Source of the DNA: a virus | Strand: one strand, 5' to 3' | Virus record (IMG/VR): IMGVR_UViG_3300006037_000026 | Coordinates: 1-28,128 of that record | DNA length: 28,128 nucleotides | Part shown: piece after piece, positions 15,516 through 22,465 of the stretch | How the letters are laid out: every line of letters starts with the position of its first letter | Position numbering within the stretch: position 1 is the first letter of the stretch | The notes under the pieces: generated by a model | Seen by the model: the letters and a program-made list of their open reading frames with translations, nothing else | Database searches by the model: none | Told to the model about the DNA's origin: nothing | Translations under genes and position numbers: made by a program

Positions 15516-17001
15516 TGGGATTCCCCTTCGTTTGTTTTGGCGTATCAGCAGCTACCTTATCCGGTGCGCCTCCACCCATAGTTGATGTAGTAGACAATGG
15601 ATTGACAATCGCACCAGCAGTCCCAGATTTGAACATAGTGCCAGCCAATGGCACATGTCCTTCTCGTGGCAGGTTTCCGGTCAGGTCGATACAGGCATCT
15701 TCATCCGTGATGAAGCCCAAGGACAACTGCTCCAGAATACGACTCTGCTTCATAGCTTTGAACGCTTCCAGCTCATCCTGCGGACGTAGGTTCAAGTCCT
15801 CGTAGCGGAACTCGACATAGCAATCCTGAGCCATCAAGCGTACAGCCTGCGTCAGCATGCGACTGTACATGTTGTTCAGCTTGCGACGTACTACGTCAGC
15901 ATTCTTCAAGAACAACATCGTGGATGTAGCAGCGCCAGAAGCTTGTGAATCCCGACCAAGCACTGCAGGCATAGTCTTTGCACCAGCAGCTAACTTGGAC
16001 TCAATCAATTTCTGCACAGCATCCATCGTGGATGCAATGTTACCTGCGCTCTGCCCATCTGTCCCCATCATCTTGTACTCAATAGAGTCAAAGTGAACGA
16101 GTGCATCTTCTGGATTCAGGCCTGACAAGGTATTAGTAACCGCCGAGATAATCTCGTTGTAGAACGCTCCCAATTTCTCAGGGTCATTCAAAATCGTTGG
16201 ATCAATAGACTTATTGATCTTCTCTTCCAGAATCTTCGCAGTCAAGCGCGGCTGAATAACACGCTGCATCGACTTACGCAAGTCATTCAGGAACTGCGCA
16301 TCAGCAAGCACGCTCTGAATCGCTGCCTCAAAGTAGCTGGACGAGTACGCATTCAGCAAGTCTTGATCAAGACTTGCATAGAAAAACGTTGGAATGTCCA
16401 GGCTGACTTCAGCACCACCAATCACTTGGATTGGATAAACACCGTTATCTTCTTCCTTGAACTGAATCTTGGTCGTACTCACTGCTTGCAAGAACAGAGG
16501 CATGCGCATCTTATCCAGTGCAAGCTCCAATCCCATGCTGCCATACAGCACCAACTCTGCAGCAAGACTCTCACTCAATGACTGCAAGTCCGTAACGGGG
16601 TTGTAACCCAGCGTTGGGTCACCTAAAAACGTAACGCGGCGCAGAATCTCTTGAGCAAGTTTTGTAGCTTCCACGTTCAACGTCCCGTCCATGTCTCGGG
16701 CCTTGATCGTATAGGACTCTGGGATACCCACTCGCAGGTAGCTCGACTTGGTAGCAGCCAAGTCAGGTGACGCAGCAGCGTAATCTCTGATTACGAGGCG
16801 CGTATCAGCACCTTGGCGGTACGTGGTAATGTCTGTATTGGCCAGCCGACGATCAGGACGCAGGATCGCACTGGTCTGCTTGGCAACCCCTGTCTTCCAG
16901 CTTTGCAGCGCGACAGGACGGTTTGGCGGACGCAGGAATGGTACGCTAGGCAGCTGCCCGGGTCCGGCAAAGATGTTTTTTATCGAGCTGAGCAGGTTCA
17001 T
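15508..17001 (-). CDS. Portal protein
   Basis: A 497-residue protein between the large terminase and head protease, the canonical place of the dodecameric portal through which DNA is packaged. It shows portal-like features: an N-terminal region with NTDITTYRQGADTRLVIRDYAAASPDLAATKSSY, a central EELVLYGSMGLELALDK-type segment (LAAELVLYGSMGLELALD), a long helical stem (LNPEDALVHFDSIEYKMMG...MDAVQKLIESKLAAGAKTMPAVLG), and a C-terminal clip/wing with QDELEAFKAMKQSRILEQLSLGFITDEDACIDLTG, typical of lambda B/SPP1-type portals. ATG 17001 has only a weak GGTG. The C-terminal tail is Pro/Thr/Lys-rich and probably disordered. The 58 bases before it hold no gene. Confidence 0.82.
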   Translation of the reverse strand: MNLLSSIKNIFAGPGQLPSVPFLRPPNRPVALQSWKTGVAKQTSAILRPDRRLANTDITTYRQGADTRLVIRDYAAASPDLAATKSSYLRVGIPESYTIKARDMDGTLNVEATKLAQEILRRVTFLGDPTLGYNPVTDLQSLSESLAAELVLYGSMGLELALDKMRMPLFLQAVSTTKIQFKEEDNGVYPIQVIGGAEVSLDIPTFFYASLDQDLLNAYSSSYFEAAIQSVLADAQFLNDLRKSMQRVIQPRLTAKILEEKINKSIDPTILNDPEKLGAFYNEIISAVTNTLSGLNPEDALVHFDSIEYKMMGTDGQSAGNIASTMDAVQKLIESKLAAGAKTMPAVLGRDSQASGAATSTMLFLKNADVVRRKLNNMYSRMLTQAVRLMAQDCYVEFRYEDLNLRPQDELEAFKAMKQSRILEQLSLGFITDEDACIDLTGNLPREGHVPLAGTMFKSGTAGAIVNPLSTTSTMGGGAPDKVAADTPKQTKGNPNA

Positions 17002-17059
17002 AGTACACCATTGTCACATGAGAACGGGCCATAGACTGCTACAGCCCGAAAGATTGACC

Positions 17060-18757
17060 CTATCTACCGTGCGTTCTGTATGTCGGACCCTTCACTGCGA
17101 ACGCCAAAGGCACACCAGCAGACGCGATTCCCAAGCCTCCAGCCATACCCCGCATCTGCGTAGCAAGCCAGAGATAGAGCGTAGCGAAGTGGTAATGGTC
17201 ATTTTCATCCCCAGTCTTCGTCCACACGTAAGTCAGCTCACCATCCTTCGTGAACTGCTGCACGCGCTTCAGTGTCAGCATTTGCGCCTTGTAATCGTCA
17301 TTCTCTTCAGACGATTGAATCACCAACTCCCCGTTCTTAATCACACCCAATAATTTGTCAAGTGCAACTGTACGGTTAACCTTCACTAGTTTCAGGTCTA
17401 GCTTACCTTCTTGCAACTCTTCTGGCTTGTCGTGCACCGTAAATGGCTGCGTCGTCTTAGTCGTCGTGAAGATTGCACCAAAGTGGTTAGGCCGTGCCTT
17501 TGTCAAGCGGGTAACAAGGTCCAGGTAGGGTTGGCTGTCCATTACGTGCATCACAACCCGATACTTCGCAAGTAACTCACGAGAGCGCTGCTCAAATTGA
17601 GTGTAATGTACCCGTTCGCGGTGAACAATCGTCAGAATGTTCTGGGAATTGAGCTTTCCAATGCAGATGTGGCACGTAATACCCATGTCTGAGCCCATCA
17701 CATGGTACTCAGACGTGAACAAATCAGCTTGCAAGGTGCTCGATTCAATGTCCGTAGCAAGGATTGACTCGTTCTTTTCTTCGCCAGTTAGACCCAAAAC
17801 CTGGTTCTTGAACTCAGAATATCGCTCAAATTCCGTAGATCGAGACACCATATAGCTCGGCACAATGATCTTTGGGACTGAAAATGGGCTCACAAACCAC
17901 GCATTTGCATCATGATTATCGTCTGGATTCTCACAAACGAACTGCATTTTGGCTGAATCAAGTTCTGGATCAAGTCCACACTTAGGGCAGTGCAGCTTTG
18001 CCTGCTTCCAGCGCAACGTGTGCAGGTTCTTCTTGGTAACTTCCTCCAACTTGCCGTCGTAACCTGGAATCTTGATGTGCTGAAAGTAGTCAGGCAAGAA
18101 TGTGTGGTTGCAGTGTGTGCAAGTTGCTAGGTGGCGGTAACGCTTTGCCGTTTCTGCCTCTTTACTCACCCCAAACTTGTCAATCGTGGGTGTCGAAAAG
18201 ATTTTCCGCAGCTTGTGAGTACGGTTCTGCAAGCGTGAAACGTAAATCGAAGCTTTTGTCGTATCACTTTTGTCAAACTCATCATGGATGATGGCGTTTG
18301 CAGGTGTAGACAGCCCAACATTCTCAGACTTGGTACCCCGGAACATCAAGAAGCTATTCTTTCCGAACTGCTTCATCTCACTGTTGTTCATGCTCGGGTT
18401 AACAAGTCTCTTCACTTCTGGTGACCCGTCGATCATCGGGTCAATACGTGTTCGATTGTTGTTTTCCGCGTCCGTTGCCGTGGGGAAAGTGTAGATCGCA
18501 GTGAAGTTGTCTTGCGTGCAGCACAAAGCTACCGCATAACGGTATGAGAGTTCAGATACACCCACCTGTGCGGGCTTAACTGTGATGCTAGTACGTGCTG
18601 CGTCAGCAAGTATTGACAACTGAAATTCATAATTTTCAAAAGAAAACTTTTTGTCGTTCAGATACGTGTTCTTTTCGATCCACGCGGACAAGTCTGTAAT
18701 CCCATACGTGTTCTTAACAGCTGCCCTGACTCTATCGAAGTGGTCTTGGTAGTTCAT
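17060..18757 (-). CDS. terL: Terminase large subunit (packaging ATPase/nuclease)
   Basis: A 565-residue protein with the layout of large terminases. The ATPase domain has a degenerate Walker A (VKPAQVGVSE, about 60-69) and Walker B with catalytic acid (NAIIHDEFD, 154-162). A zinc-ribbon-like pair C-x2-C lies at 213-216 (CTHC) and 257-260 (CPKC), as in GpA-type terminases. The nuclease domain starts at MGSDMGITCHICIG (acidic residue 357), followed by MHVMDSQPY and a C-terminal DENDHYHFATLYLWLA. It drives ATP-dependent DNA translocation through the portal and cuts the concatemer. It overlaps the small subunit candidate by ATGA (18754-18757), showing translational coupling. Confidence 0.92.
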   Translation of the reverse strand: MNYQDHFDRVRAAVKNTYGITDLSAWIEKNTYLNDKKFSFENYEFQLSILADAARTSITVKPAQVGVSELSYRYAVALCCTQDNFTAIYTFPTATDAENNNRTRIDPMIDGSPEVKRLVNPSMNNSEMKQFGKNSFLMFRGTKSENVGLSTPANAIIHDEFDKSDTTKASIYVSRLQNRTHKLRKIFSTPTIDKFGVSKEAETAKRYRHLATCTHCNHTFLPDYFQHIKIPGYDGKLEEVTKKNLHTLRWKQAKLHCPKCGLDPELDSAKMQFVCENPDDNHDANAWFVSPFSVPKIIVPSYMVSRSTEFERYSEFKNQVLGLTGEEKNESILATDIESSTLQADLFTSEYHVMGSDMGITCHICIGKLNSQNILTIVHRERVHYTQFEQRSRELLAKYRVVMHVMDSQPYLDLVTRLTKARPNHFGAIFTTTKTTQPFTVHDKPEELQEGKLDLKLVKVNRTVALDKLLGVIKNGELVIQSSEENDDYKAQMLTLKRVQQFTKDGELTYVWTKTGDENDHYHFATLYLWLATQMRGMAGGLGIASAGVPLAFAVKGPTYRTHGR

Positions 18758-19119
18758 TTGGTGGGCAGCAAGCGCTGGTAGACCTCAAAGAATTCATCTT
18801 GCACTGTAGCTGGGGCGCCCTTCATGGCGTGAATAATACAGTCTTCCATGATTTTGATTCGCTCTGCGTTGTACAAGTCGGTTTGCATCTTGACTACATC
18901 TCTCAGAATAGCAGTGATAGTGTTCATCACTTGAGCTACTTGATTTGCAGGTGTGCCTTCAGGAATATCGTCCAGGTAGTCCTTGGCCGTGTTGTACTGC
19001 TCAAGTAGCTCTACCTCAAGGTTCAAGTCCTTAAGCTGGTCTACGCGGATTCTCTGGCGGTCGAATATCGGTAGCGGCTGCGCCTCATGCAAGTCCAGGT
19101 CTTCAAGTCCGTCGTGCAT
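18754..19119 (-). CDS. Probable terminase small subunit or packaging accessory
   Basis: A 121-residue helical, acidic protein (MHDGLEDLDLHEAQPLPIFDRQRIRVDQL...) immediately upstream of the large terminase with an ATGA overlap. ATG 19119 is chosen because AGAGG lies eight bases upstream; the longer frame to 19179 has no such site. A long helical middle (LKDLNLEVELLEQYNTAKDYLDD...VAQVMNTITAILRDVVKMQTDLYNAER) fits an oligomerisation core of a small terminase, but it lacks a visible helix-turn-helix. The DNA-binding function may sit in the preceding 103-residue HTH protein, with which it overlaps by 17 bases. The role is inferred mainly from position. Confidence 0.6.
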   Translation of the reverse strand: MHDGLEDLDLHEAQPLPIFDRQRIRVDQLKDLNLEVELLEQYNTAKDYLDDIPEGTPANQVAQVMNTITAILRDVVKMQTDLYNAERIKIMEDCIIHAMKGAPATVQDEFFEVYQRLLPTK

Positions 19120-19414
19120 TGGAAGCCTCTTTGAGCTTGTACGCTTTCCTGATCCTGTGTGCGGTGGAAATGGAAACATTGGCGACCTTTTGTATTTCTT
19201 TGGGTGGCAAGTTGCCCAGCGTCATGCGGAATGCGCGTCTGGCCTTGAGCAAGGTGTTACTCTTGACTTCGGGCTCAACCGGGGCGCGCTCTATGGCCCG
19301 CCTGATGGCCGCAGCATGGAAGCCTGTGGCGAGGGCGACGGCTTCACTGGAAACCTTGCGTGCCATATATAGAGCCAGCAGGTCAGCCGGGATTGAGTCT
19401 TTGATCTTTTTCAT
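19103..19414 (-). CDS. Small helix-turn-helix protein at start of packaging operon
   Basis: A 103-residue basic protein with two HTH-like segments: VSSEAVALATGFHAAAIRRAIE (about 22-43) and PPKEIQKVANVSISTAHRIRKAYKL (about 71-95), the latter a good homeodomain-like match. It opens the terminase operon and could be the DNA-recognition half of the terminase small subunit or a late-gene regulator. The ATG lies only 10 bases after the putative -10 box and has no Shine-Dalgarno, so the message may be leaderless or a different start may be used. The repeated dyads at 19479-19581 are candidate binding sites. Confidence 0.65.
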   Translation of the reverse strand: MKKIKDSIPADLLALYMARKVSSEAVALATGFHAAAIRRAIERAPVEPEVKSNTLLKARRAFRMTLGNLPPKEIQKVANVSISTAHRIRKAYKLKEASNARRT

Positions 19415-19424
19415 ATTGTGGTGG

Positions 19425-19454
19425 ATTGTAGCAGGAAGTGTTGGTTTTGTGCAA
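19425..19454 (-). promoter_or_regulatory. Putative late promoter of the packaging/head operon
   Basis: Minus-strand TTGCAC (19454-19449), an 18-bp spacer, then TACAAT (19430-19425). The -10 context TCCTGCTACAATC is almost the same as at 6341-6353. The expected start point falls only three to five bases before ATG 19414, implying a nearly leaderless transcript. Confidence 0.5.
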
Positions 19455-19478
19455 CAGGGCGTGGTTGCTGGAAGTGAT

Positions 19479-19581
19479 GCTATAAAAATGATAGCAAAAG
19501 TTTTGGAGGGTGAAAAATTTTGGATCGGAACGGGTAGTTGCTATGAAAATGATAGCAAAAAGTTGCTATAAAAATGATAGC
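19479..19581. repeat. Three GCTAT-N7-ATAGC dyad repeats upstream of the terminase promoter
   Basis: The 17-bp dyad GCTATRAAAATGATAGC occurs at 19479-19495, 19540-19556 and 19565-19581; copies 1 and 3 are identical and copy 2 differs by one base. The flanking sequence is also partly duplicated (AAAGTT, then TGAAAAATTT after each outer copy), giving two diverged units of about 50 bp. They lie 25 or more bases upstream of the -35 box. They may be operator sites or small-terminase binding (cosB/pac-like) repeats. Confidence 0.75.
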
Positions 19582-19835
19582 AAAAGTTGTGGGAGTTGAA
19601 AAATTTGGAGGGTGGACCTGAGAGCACCGGCGCGTTTCGCATGGTGAAATACCATACCCGTCACCCGTTGCAAAATTACAACACCCATACCCACCTTATA
19701 ACCAGAAGTGATATTAATCAAAACACGCCAGAACGCACCAGAACGGCCTACACGCCTTCGCCACCGTTACCCACACCAGCCTATCAACCTGAAACAGCGT
19801 CCGCCATAGGCCCGGCCATGCCCCTTTAAACCACA

Positions 19836-19886
19836 TGTGGATAACGTTATCCACAATCAATATAGGAGTGGATATGCTGTGGATAA
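19836..19886. promoter_or_regulatory. Three exact DnaA boxes
   Basis: TTATCCACA, the strongest DnaA box sequence, occurs as TGTGGATAA at 19836-19844, TTATCCACA at 19847-19855 and TGTGGATAA at 19878-19886. The first two are inverted around CG and form a perfect 20-bp palindrome; the first and third are 42 bp apart, close to four helical turns, on the same face. This clustering suggests host DnaA binding at a replication origin or DnaA-controlled promoter. Confidence 0.8.
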
Positions 19887-19891
19887 CCGTA

Positions 19892-19972
19892 GTCTTATAT
19901 AAGACATAAGACTAGTCATACACATCATATGGATGATCTATATGATACATATGATACATATGATGTGTATGA
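19892..19972. repeat. AT-rich palindromes and 9-bp tandem repeats beside DnaA boxes
   Basis: A perfect 14-bp palindrome GTCTTATATAAGAC (19892-19905) is followed by a second ATAAGAC and GACTAGTC. A 16-bp inverted repeat (19916-19931 with 19957-19972) encloses a 25-bp loop, and TATGATACA is tandemly repeated near 19941-19958. Very AT-rich and next to DnaA boxes, this could be a duplex unwinding element. Confidence 0.65.
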
Positions 19973-20008
19973 ATGGACATGAATTTTCATATTCGCACCA
20001 CAACCTGC

Positions 20009-20140
20009 TATTAGGGTAAACCCTTAGAAAATACTTATCCCTGTGGTGTCGGAACAACACCAATCCATGCACAATGGAGTCTCGCCAGTGATCGGACTGG
20101 CCACGGTGGACAAGGCAACGTATTAGGGTAAACCCCTAGA
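20009..20140. repeat. Two copies of a TATTAGGGTAAACCC element
   Basis: TATTAGGGTAAACCC followed by YTAGA occurs at 20009-20028 and 20121-20140, 112 bp apart, with one mismatch in 20 bases. Each copy is an imperfect dyad (TTAGGGT / ACCCYTA). A related but longer hairpin (AAGGG-AAAA-CCCTT) follows the next gene at 20922-20947. They may be operators for the gene at 20236. Confidence 0.6.
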
Positions 20141-20235
20141 TACAGCACCACCTAAACGTTCTTACAATCGAATCAGGCGCTTTTGCCTGCCGCACCACTT
20201 CAATAGGTGCAACCTTTAGGAATGGAATATCAATC

Positions 20236-20889
20236 ATGAACTACGCTTCCCTTTTCACAGCTGACGTGACAGGCGCAGCATTTGACGCTGCGATTGAAAT
20301 GGATGCATCCAATGGCCGGGTTAACCATGCGTTCCGCTTGGCACTGGAAACTGCATACGGTGTGTCGCTGCCCGCGTCACCAGCGCAGGCAGTATCCGCG
20401 ATCAATCGGTTTCTGGCGGAAAACAAGGCGCCTAAGCTGGCAGCGGGCCCGGGTTCGCGTGCGGCTGCACTGACTGTAGTGCAGGCCATGCATGCACTGG
20501 CAACCATTCTGCACACTGGCAAGGCTAAGGGGGTGCATGCACCCCTGCCCCTGCCTGCATGGGCTGACCCTGTTGCGCTGGCTGACAAGGTGCTGAAGGC
20601 GAAGCAGGCCCGTGAAGCGAAGAAGGCCGCCGCCCCTGCGGTGATTGACACCAATGCCACGGTTACCGCCCCCATCCCGGCTGAAGTGCGCCCTGTGACG
20701 GATACCGCTGCACTTAGCGCCAGCGTCAATGCTGTAATTGCAGCTGCCAAGGCGGGTGTGCTGACAGCAAAGCAAATCACGGCCCTGCGTGCTGTGCTGG
20801 ATACCGCACAAAGCCCCGCCGTCACCCCCGCAAAGGCCCACAAAGCCATGCCAGTAACGGTTACTGCGCCTGAACCTGCGCTGCACTAA
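20236..20889 (+). CDS. Alanine-rich hypothetical protein next to the putative origin
   Basis: A 217-residue protein (MNYASLFTADVTGAAFDAAIEMD...). I do not recognise it. The N-terminal half is helical with a conserved-looking core (SNGRVNHAFRLALETAYGV, then AVSAINRFLAENKAPKLAAG and AALTVVQAMHALATILHTGK); the C-terminal half is Ala/Lys/Pro-rich with a second helical repeat (ALSASVNAVIAAAKAGVLTAKQITALRAVLDTA). GGAAT lies about nine bases upstream of the ATG. It is clearly more GC-rich than the DNA on both sides. The alternating helices and Lys content would fit a nucleic-acid or structural role, but nothing specific supports a function. It stands alone between the DnaA-box region and a pair of hairpins. 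Confidence 0.7.
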   Translation: MNYASLFTADVTGAAFDAAIEMDASNGRVNHAFRLALETAYGVSLPASPAQAVSAINRFLAENKAPKLAAGPGSRAAALTVVQAMHALATILHTGKAKGVHAPLPLPAWADPVALADKVLKAKQAREAKKAAAPAVIDTNATVTAPIPAEVRPVTDTAALSASVNAVIAAAKAGVLTAKQITALRAVLDTAQSPAVTPAKAHKAMPVTVTAPEPALH

Positions 20890-20896
20890 TCAACGC

Positions 20897-20947
20897 CTAG
20901 GGGCGGTTGCCCCTAGTGCCTTGATATAAGGGAAAACCCTTATATCA
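20897..20947. other. Tandem hairpins downstream of the Ala-rich gene
   Basis: Two strong stems follow the stop codon. The first is CTAGGGGC / GCCCCTAG with a GGTT loop (20897-20916). The second has an 11-bp stem, TGATATAAGGG / CCCTTATATCA, with an AAAA loop (20922-20947). Neither is followed by a T run, so they may terminate with a factor or stabilise the 3' end. Confidence 0.55.
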
Positions 20948-21166
20948 GTGCATTGTCACTGCCCTGGCTGAATCATTGCCCATAGCTGCAATGTGACACC
21001 TAGGCCGATCATTAAAAATCCGCGCCCTGCAGTAGTCCGGCTTATCGGGCTCTATATCTGGTGTGAATACTTGAAAAAGTAACGCCCCGGGAATATCGGC
21101 AAAAGAACGGGAAACTAGTCACATTCTGGGAATGTGCGATGAAAACGCCCCGGGAAATTGCCCACA
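20948..21166. other. Noncoding stretch with small hairpins and a repeated ACGCCCCGGGAA
   Basis: No gene is seen. ACGCCCCGGGAA occurs twice (about 21082 and 21149), and CACATTC / GAATGTG forms a 7-bp stem with a 3-nt loop at 21120-21136. CATTGC and GCAATG are also inverted near 20974-20993. Confidence 0.45.
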
Positions 21167-21514
21167 TTACAGCCGTATAAAGCTCTGAAACGGTAAAATC
21201 TGCATGGCTTTAGCATCATGTAACGCATGGTGCGCATCCCAGAGCAAGTTGGGCAGTAGCGTTAGGCGCGTGCTTAGTACTCTGGGATTGTATGCTGACT
21301 GCATGCTAATACCCGACACGCAAGCCCTTTGGCTTGCATCCCAGCTTGTTAGGGTATTGAAGATCATTCCCGCTAACGCAATGAATGATAGTAGTAACGA
21401 TTCACACGACAAATCTCTTACAGCAATGTAACACTGTTCCTTTTGACCCTTGCGGGCTTTTAGGTAAAACGTGGTGGATACGCGCTACACAATAAATATT
21501 CAGTCGGTAAGCCT
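21167..21514 (-). pseudogene. Possible decayed 3'-5' exonuclease (DEDDh, Rv2179c-like) remnant
   Basis: An open minus-strand frame of 116 codons including its stop, without a good start or RBS. Near the end it reads NLLWDAHHALHDAKAMQIL, matching the ExoIII motif (H-x-A-L-x-D-A) of DEDDh exonucleases. Before that, YNPRVLSTRLTLL resembles the strand leading to it, and IAVRDLSCESLLLSFIALAGMIFN loosely recalls the ExoI region (D-x-E-T-L...ILSIGAV-x-FD). The spacing between these parts is far too short for the roughly 170-residue domain, and ExoI is not intact (D-L-S-C-E). An internally deleted pseudogene is the simplest reading. The alternative is chance similarity; the overlapping plus-strand frame is less protein-like. 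Confidence 0.35.
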
Positions 21515-21811
21515 GTTACCTGTACAGGATGGCTAAGATTGGCCAGAATATATCGTGCCTAGTTTGCGGGCAGAATGCAAAACCGTTGACTCTTACGGGA
21601 ATAAGTTAAAACTGCACTAACTCCAGTCTAAACAGGTAGAAATCTATATAGCTATAGTTGAAAAAATGCCGCTGTCAGCATTGAATGACAGAACAAACCC
21701 AAGGGCTATCCACTCGATAGCCCATCCCTAAGCAAAATCAATGCTTAGGGATGACTCTTGCGGACACCTTCAAAATTTCCCACCTTAAACGCACACTTAA
21801 AAGGACAGATC
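21515..21811. other. Structured noncoding leader with successive hairpins
   Basis: No gene is seen. Three stems follow one another: CTGTCA / TGACAG (about 21672-21691), GGGCTATC / GATAGCCC with a 5-nt loop (21703-21723), and a 12-bp stem CATCCCTAAGCA / TGCTTAGGGATG with a 7-nt loop (21723-21753). They end about 60 bases before the small-gene operon and could be terminators, a small RNA or a regulatory leader. Confidence 0.5.
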
Positions 21812-21949
21812 ATGTACAAATTTCTCGAAGATTTCGCCGTAAATGGCCACATCATTGCCCGCAAAGGACAATTCATGTTCTCGTTCTGCTATGACAGACT
21901 CACCCAAAAACCCACGCAAGTTTGCTGGGTGGCAAGTGGGGCGAAGTAA
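21812..21949 (+). CDS. Small hypothetical protein (45 aa)
   Basis: MYKFLEDFAVNGHIIARKGQFMFSFCYDRLTQKPTQVCWVASGAK. ATG 21812 has AAGGA about seven bases upstream. It is not a recognised family. The TAA at 21947-21949 overlaps the next ATG (TAATG), so the two should be translationally coupled. It is the first gene of a three-gene micro-operon downstream of a hairpin-rich leader. Confidence 0.6.
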   Translation: MYKFLEDFAVNGHIIARKGQFMFSFCYDRLTQKPTQVCWVASGAK

Positions 21950-22107
21950 TGTCATCCATCTCCAAAGCCCCAACACTGCCAGAACACTACGCACTCATCT
22001 ACTACAACGGCAAGTTTGAAGCCTGTAGTACAAAAGCCGCACTTGAAACCCTGATTGCGGAATGCGTTCTCAACAAAATCAACTTCGAGGTGATCCATCA
22101 TGGCTAA
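21949..22107 (+). CDS. Small hypothetical protein (52 aa)
   Basis: MSSISKAPTLPEHYALIYYNGKFEACSTKAALETLIAECVLNKINFEVIHHG. The start ATG 21949 overlaps the previous stop as TAATG and has GGGG nine bases upstream. The pattern, a short strand pair (YALIYYNGKFEACST) followed by a helix and a strand (FEVIHH), resembles small phage proteins with a compact alpha/beta fold, but no family is recognised. It overlaps the following membrane-protein gene by 8 bases. Confidence 0.6.
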   Translation: MSSISKAPTLPEHYALIYYNGKFEACSTKAALETLIAECVLNKINFEVIHHG

Positions 22108-22267
22108 ATACTTCGCTGCATTCATCATGTGGATTTCCATTCTGATCATTGCAGGTCTCACAGTGAAAGCCTGCATCGACCTCAATCCGTGGATTGCTGC
22201 TGCCATTGCAATTCCAGTTCTTTTCGTGGGGTATCGCTGTGGCCAATACATCGACAGTTGCGATTGA
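22100..22267 (+). CDS. Small membrane protein (55 aa)
   Basis: MAKYFAAFIMWISILIIAGL, then TVKACIDLNPW, then IAAAIAIPVLFVGYRCGQYI and DSCD. Two hydrophobic segments (about residues 5-22 and 31-46) predict a hairpin inner-membrane protein with four Cys/charged turn residues. It overlaps the previous gene by 8 bases, and GAGG lies upstream of the ATG. The function is unknown; size and topology would fit small phage membrane proteins such as holin-like or superinfection-exclusion proteins, but no lysis genes lie nearby. Confidence 0.6.
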   Translation: MAKYFAAFIMWISILIIAGLTVKACIDLNPWIAAAIAIPVLFVGYRCGQYIDSCD

Positions 22268-22465
22268 ACTCACAATCGACTGAAAGCCAAACTGCAGAAT
22301 CAAGTGCACTACTATCCAATCGAGACTTGTTTTGCAGAAGGTAGGTCATACCGTGAAGCTGCGATGCAAGCTGGACTCGCAAAAGGGCGCTTGCTGCGTG
22401 ATGCACAGATAGAAAGCATCCGGATTCACTACAGAAGCCCGTACTATTTTGGAACTTCAATTTAG
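22268..22465 (+). other. In-frame coding-like extension after the membrane protein stop
   Basis: Directly after the TGA the same frame stays open for 65 codons and looks protein-like (HNRLKAKLQNQVHYYP, later GRSYREAAMQAGLAKGRLLR and IESIRIHYRSPYYFG). No ATG with an RBS precedes it; GTG 22304 is the best possible start. It may be a separate small basic helical protein or the broken 3' half of a longer membrane gene. Its last codons overlap the first iteron copy. Confidence 0.35.

Larger units (their letters stand above)
19582..20235. other. Noncoding divergent region with origin-like elements
   Basis: I see no credible gene between the dyad repeats and ATG 20236; the longest frame (19587-19829) encodes low-complexity sequence without an RBS. 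The stretch holds three DnaA boxes, AT-rich palindromes and two copies of a TTAGGGTAAACCC element, listed separately. The left half is moderately GC-rich and the part from about 19856 to 19990 strongly AT-rich. Confidence 0.6.

Noticed and set aside
19587-19829. Plus-strand frame of 80 codons in the divergent region
   Set aside because: Thr/Pro low-complexity translation, no RBS, overlaps repeat-derived sequence.
20241-20849. Minus-strand frame of 202 codons over the Ala-rich gene
   Set aside because: Opposite-strand shadow of a GC-rich Ala-coding gene; the plus-strand frame has the RBS and better domain-like pattern.
21440-21620. Possible tRNA or other structured RNA gene
   Set aside because: I could not form a cloverleaf or find T-loop/anticodon features.
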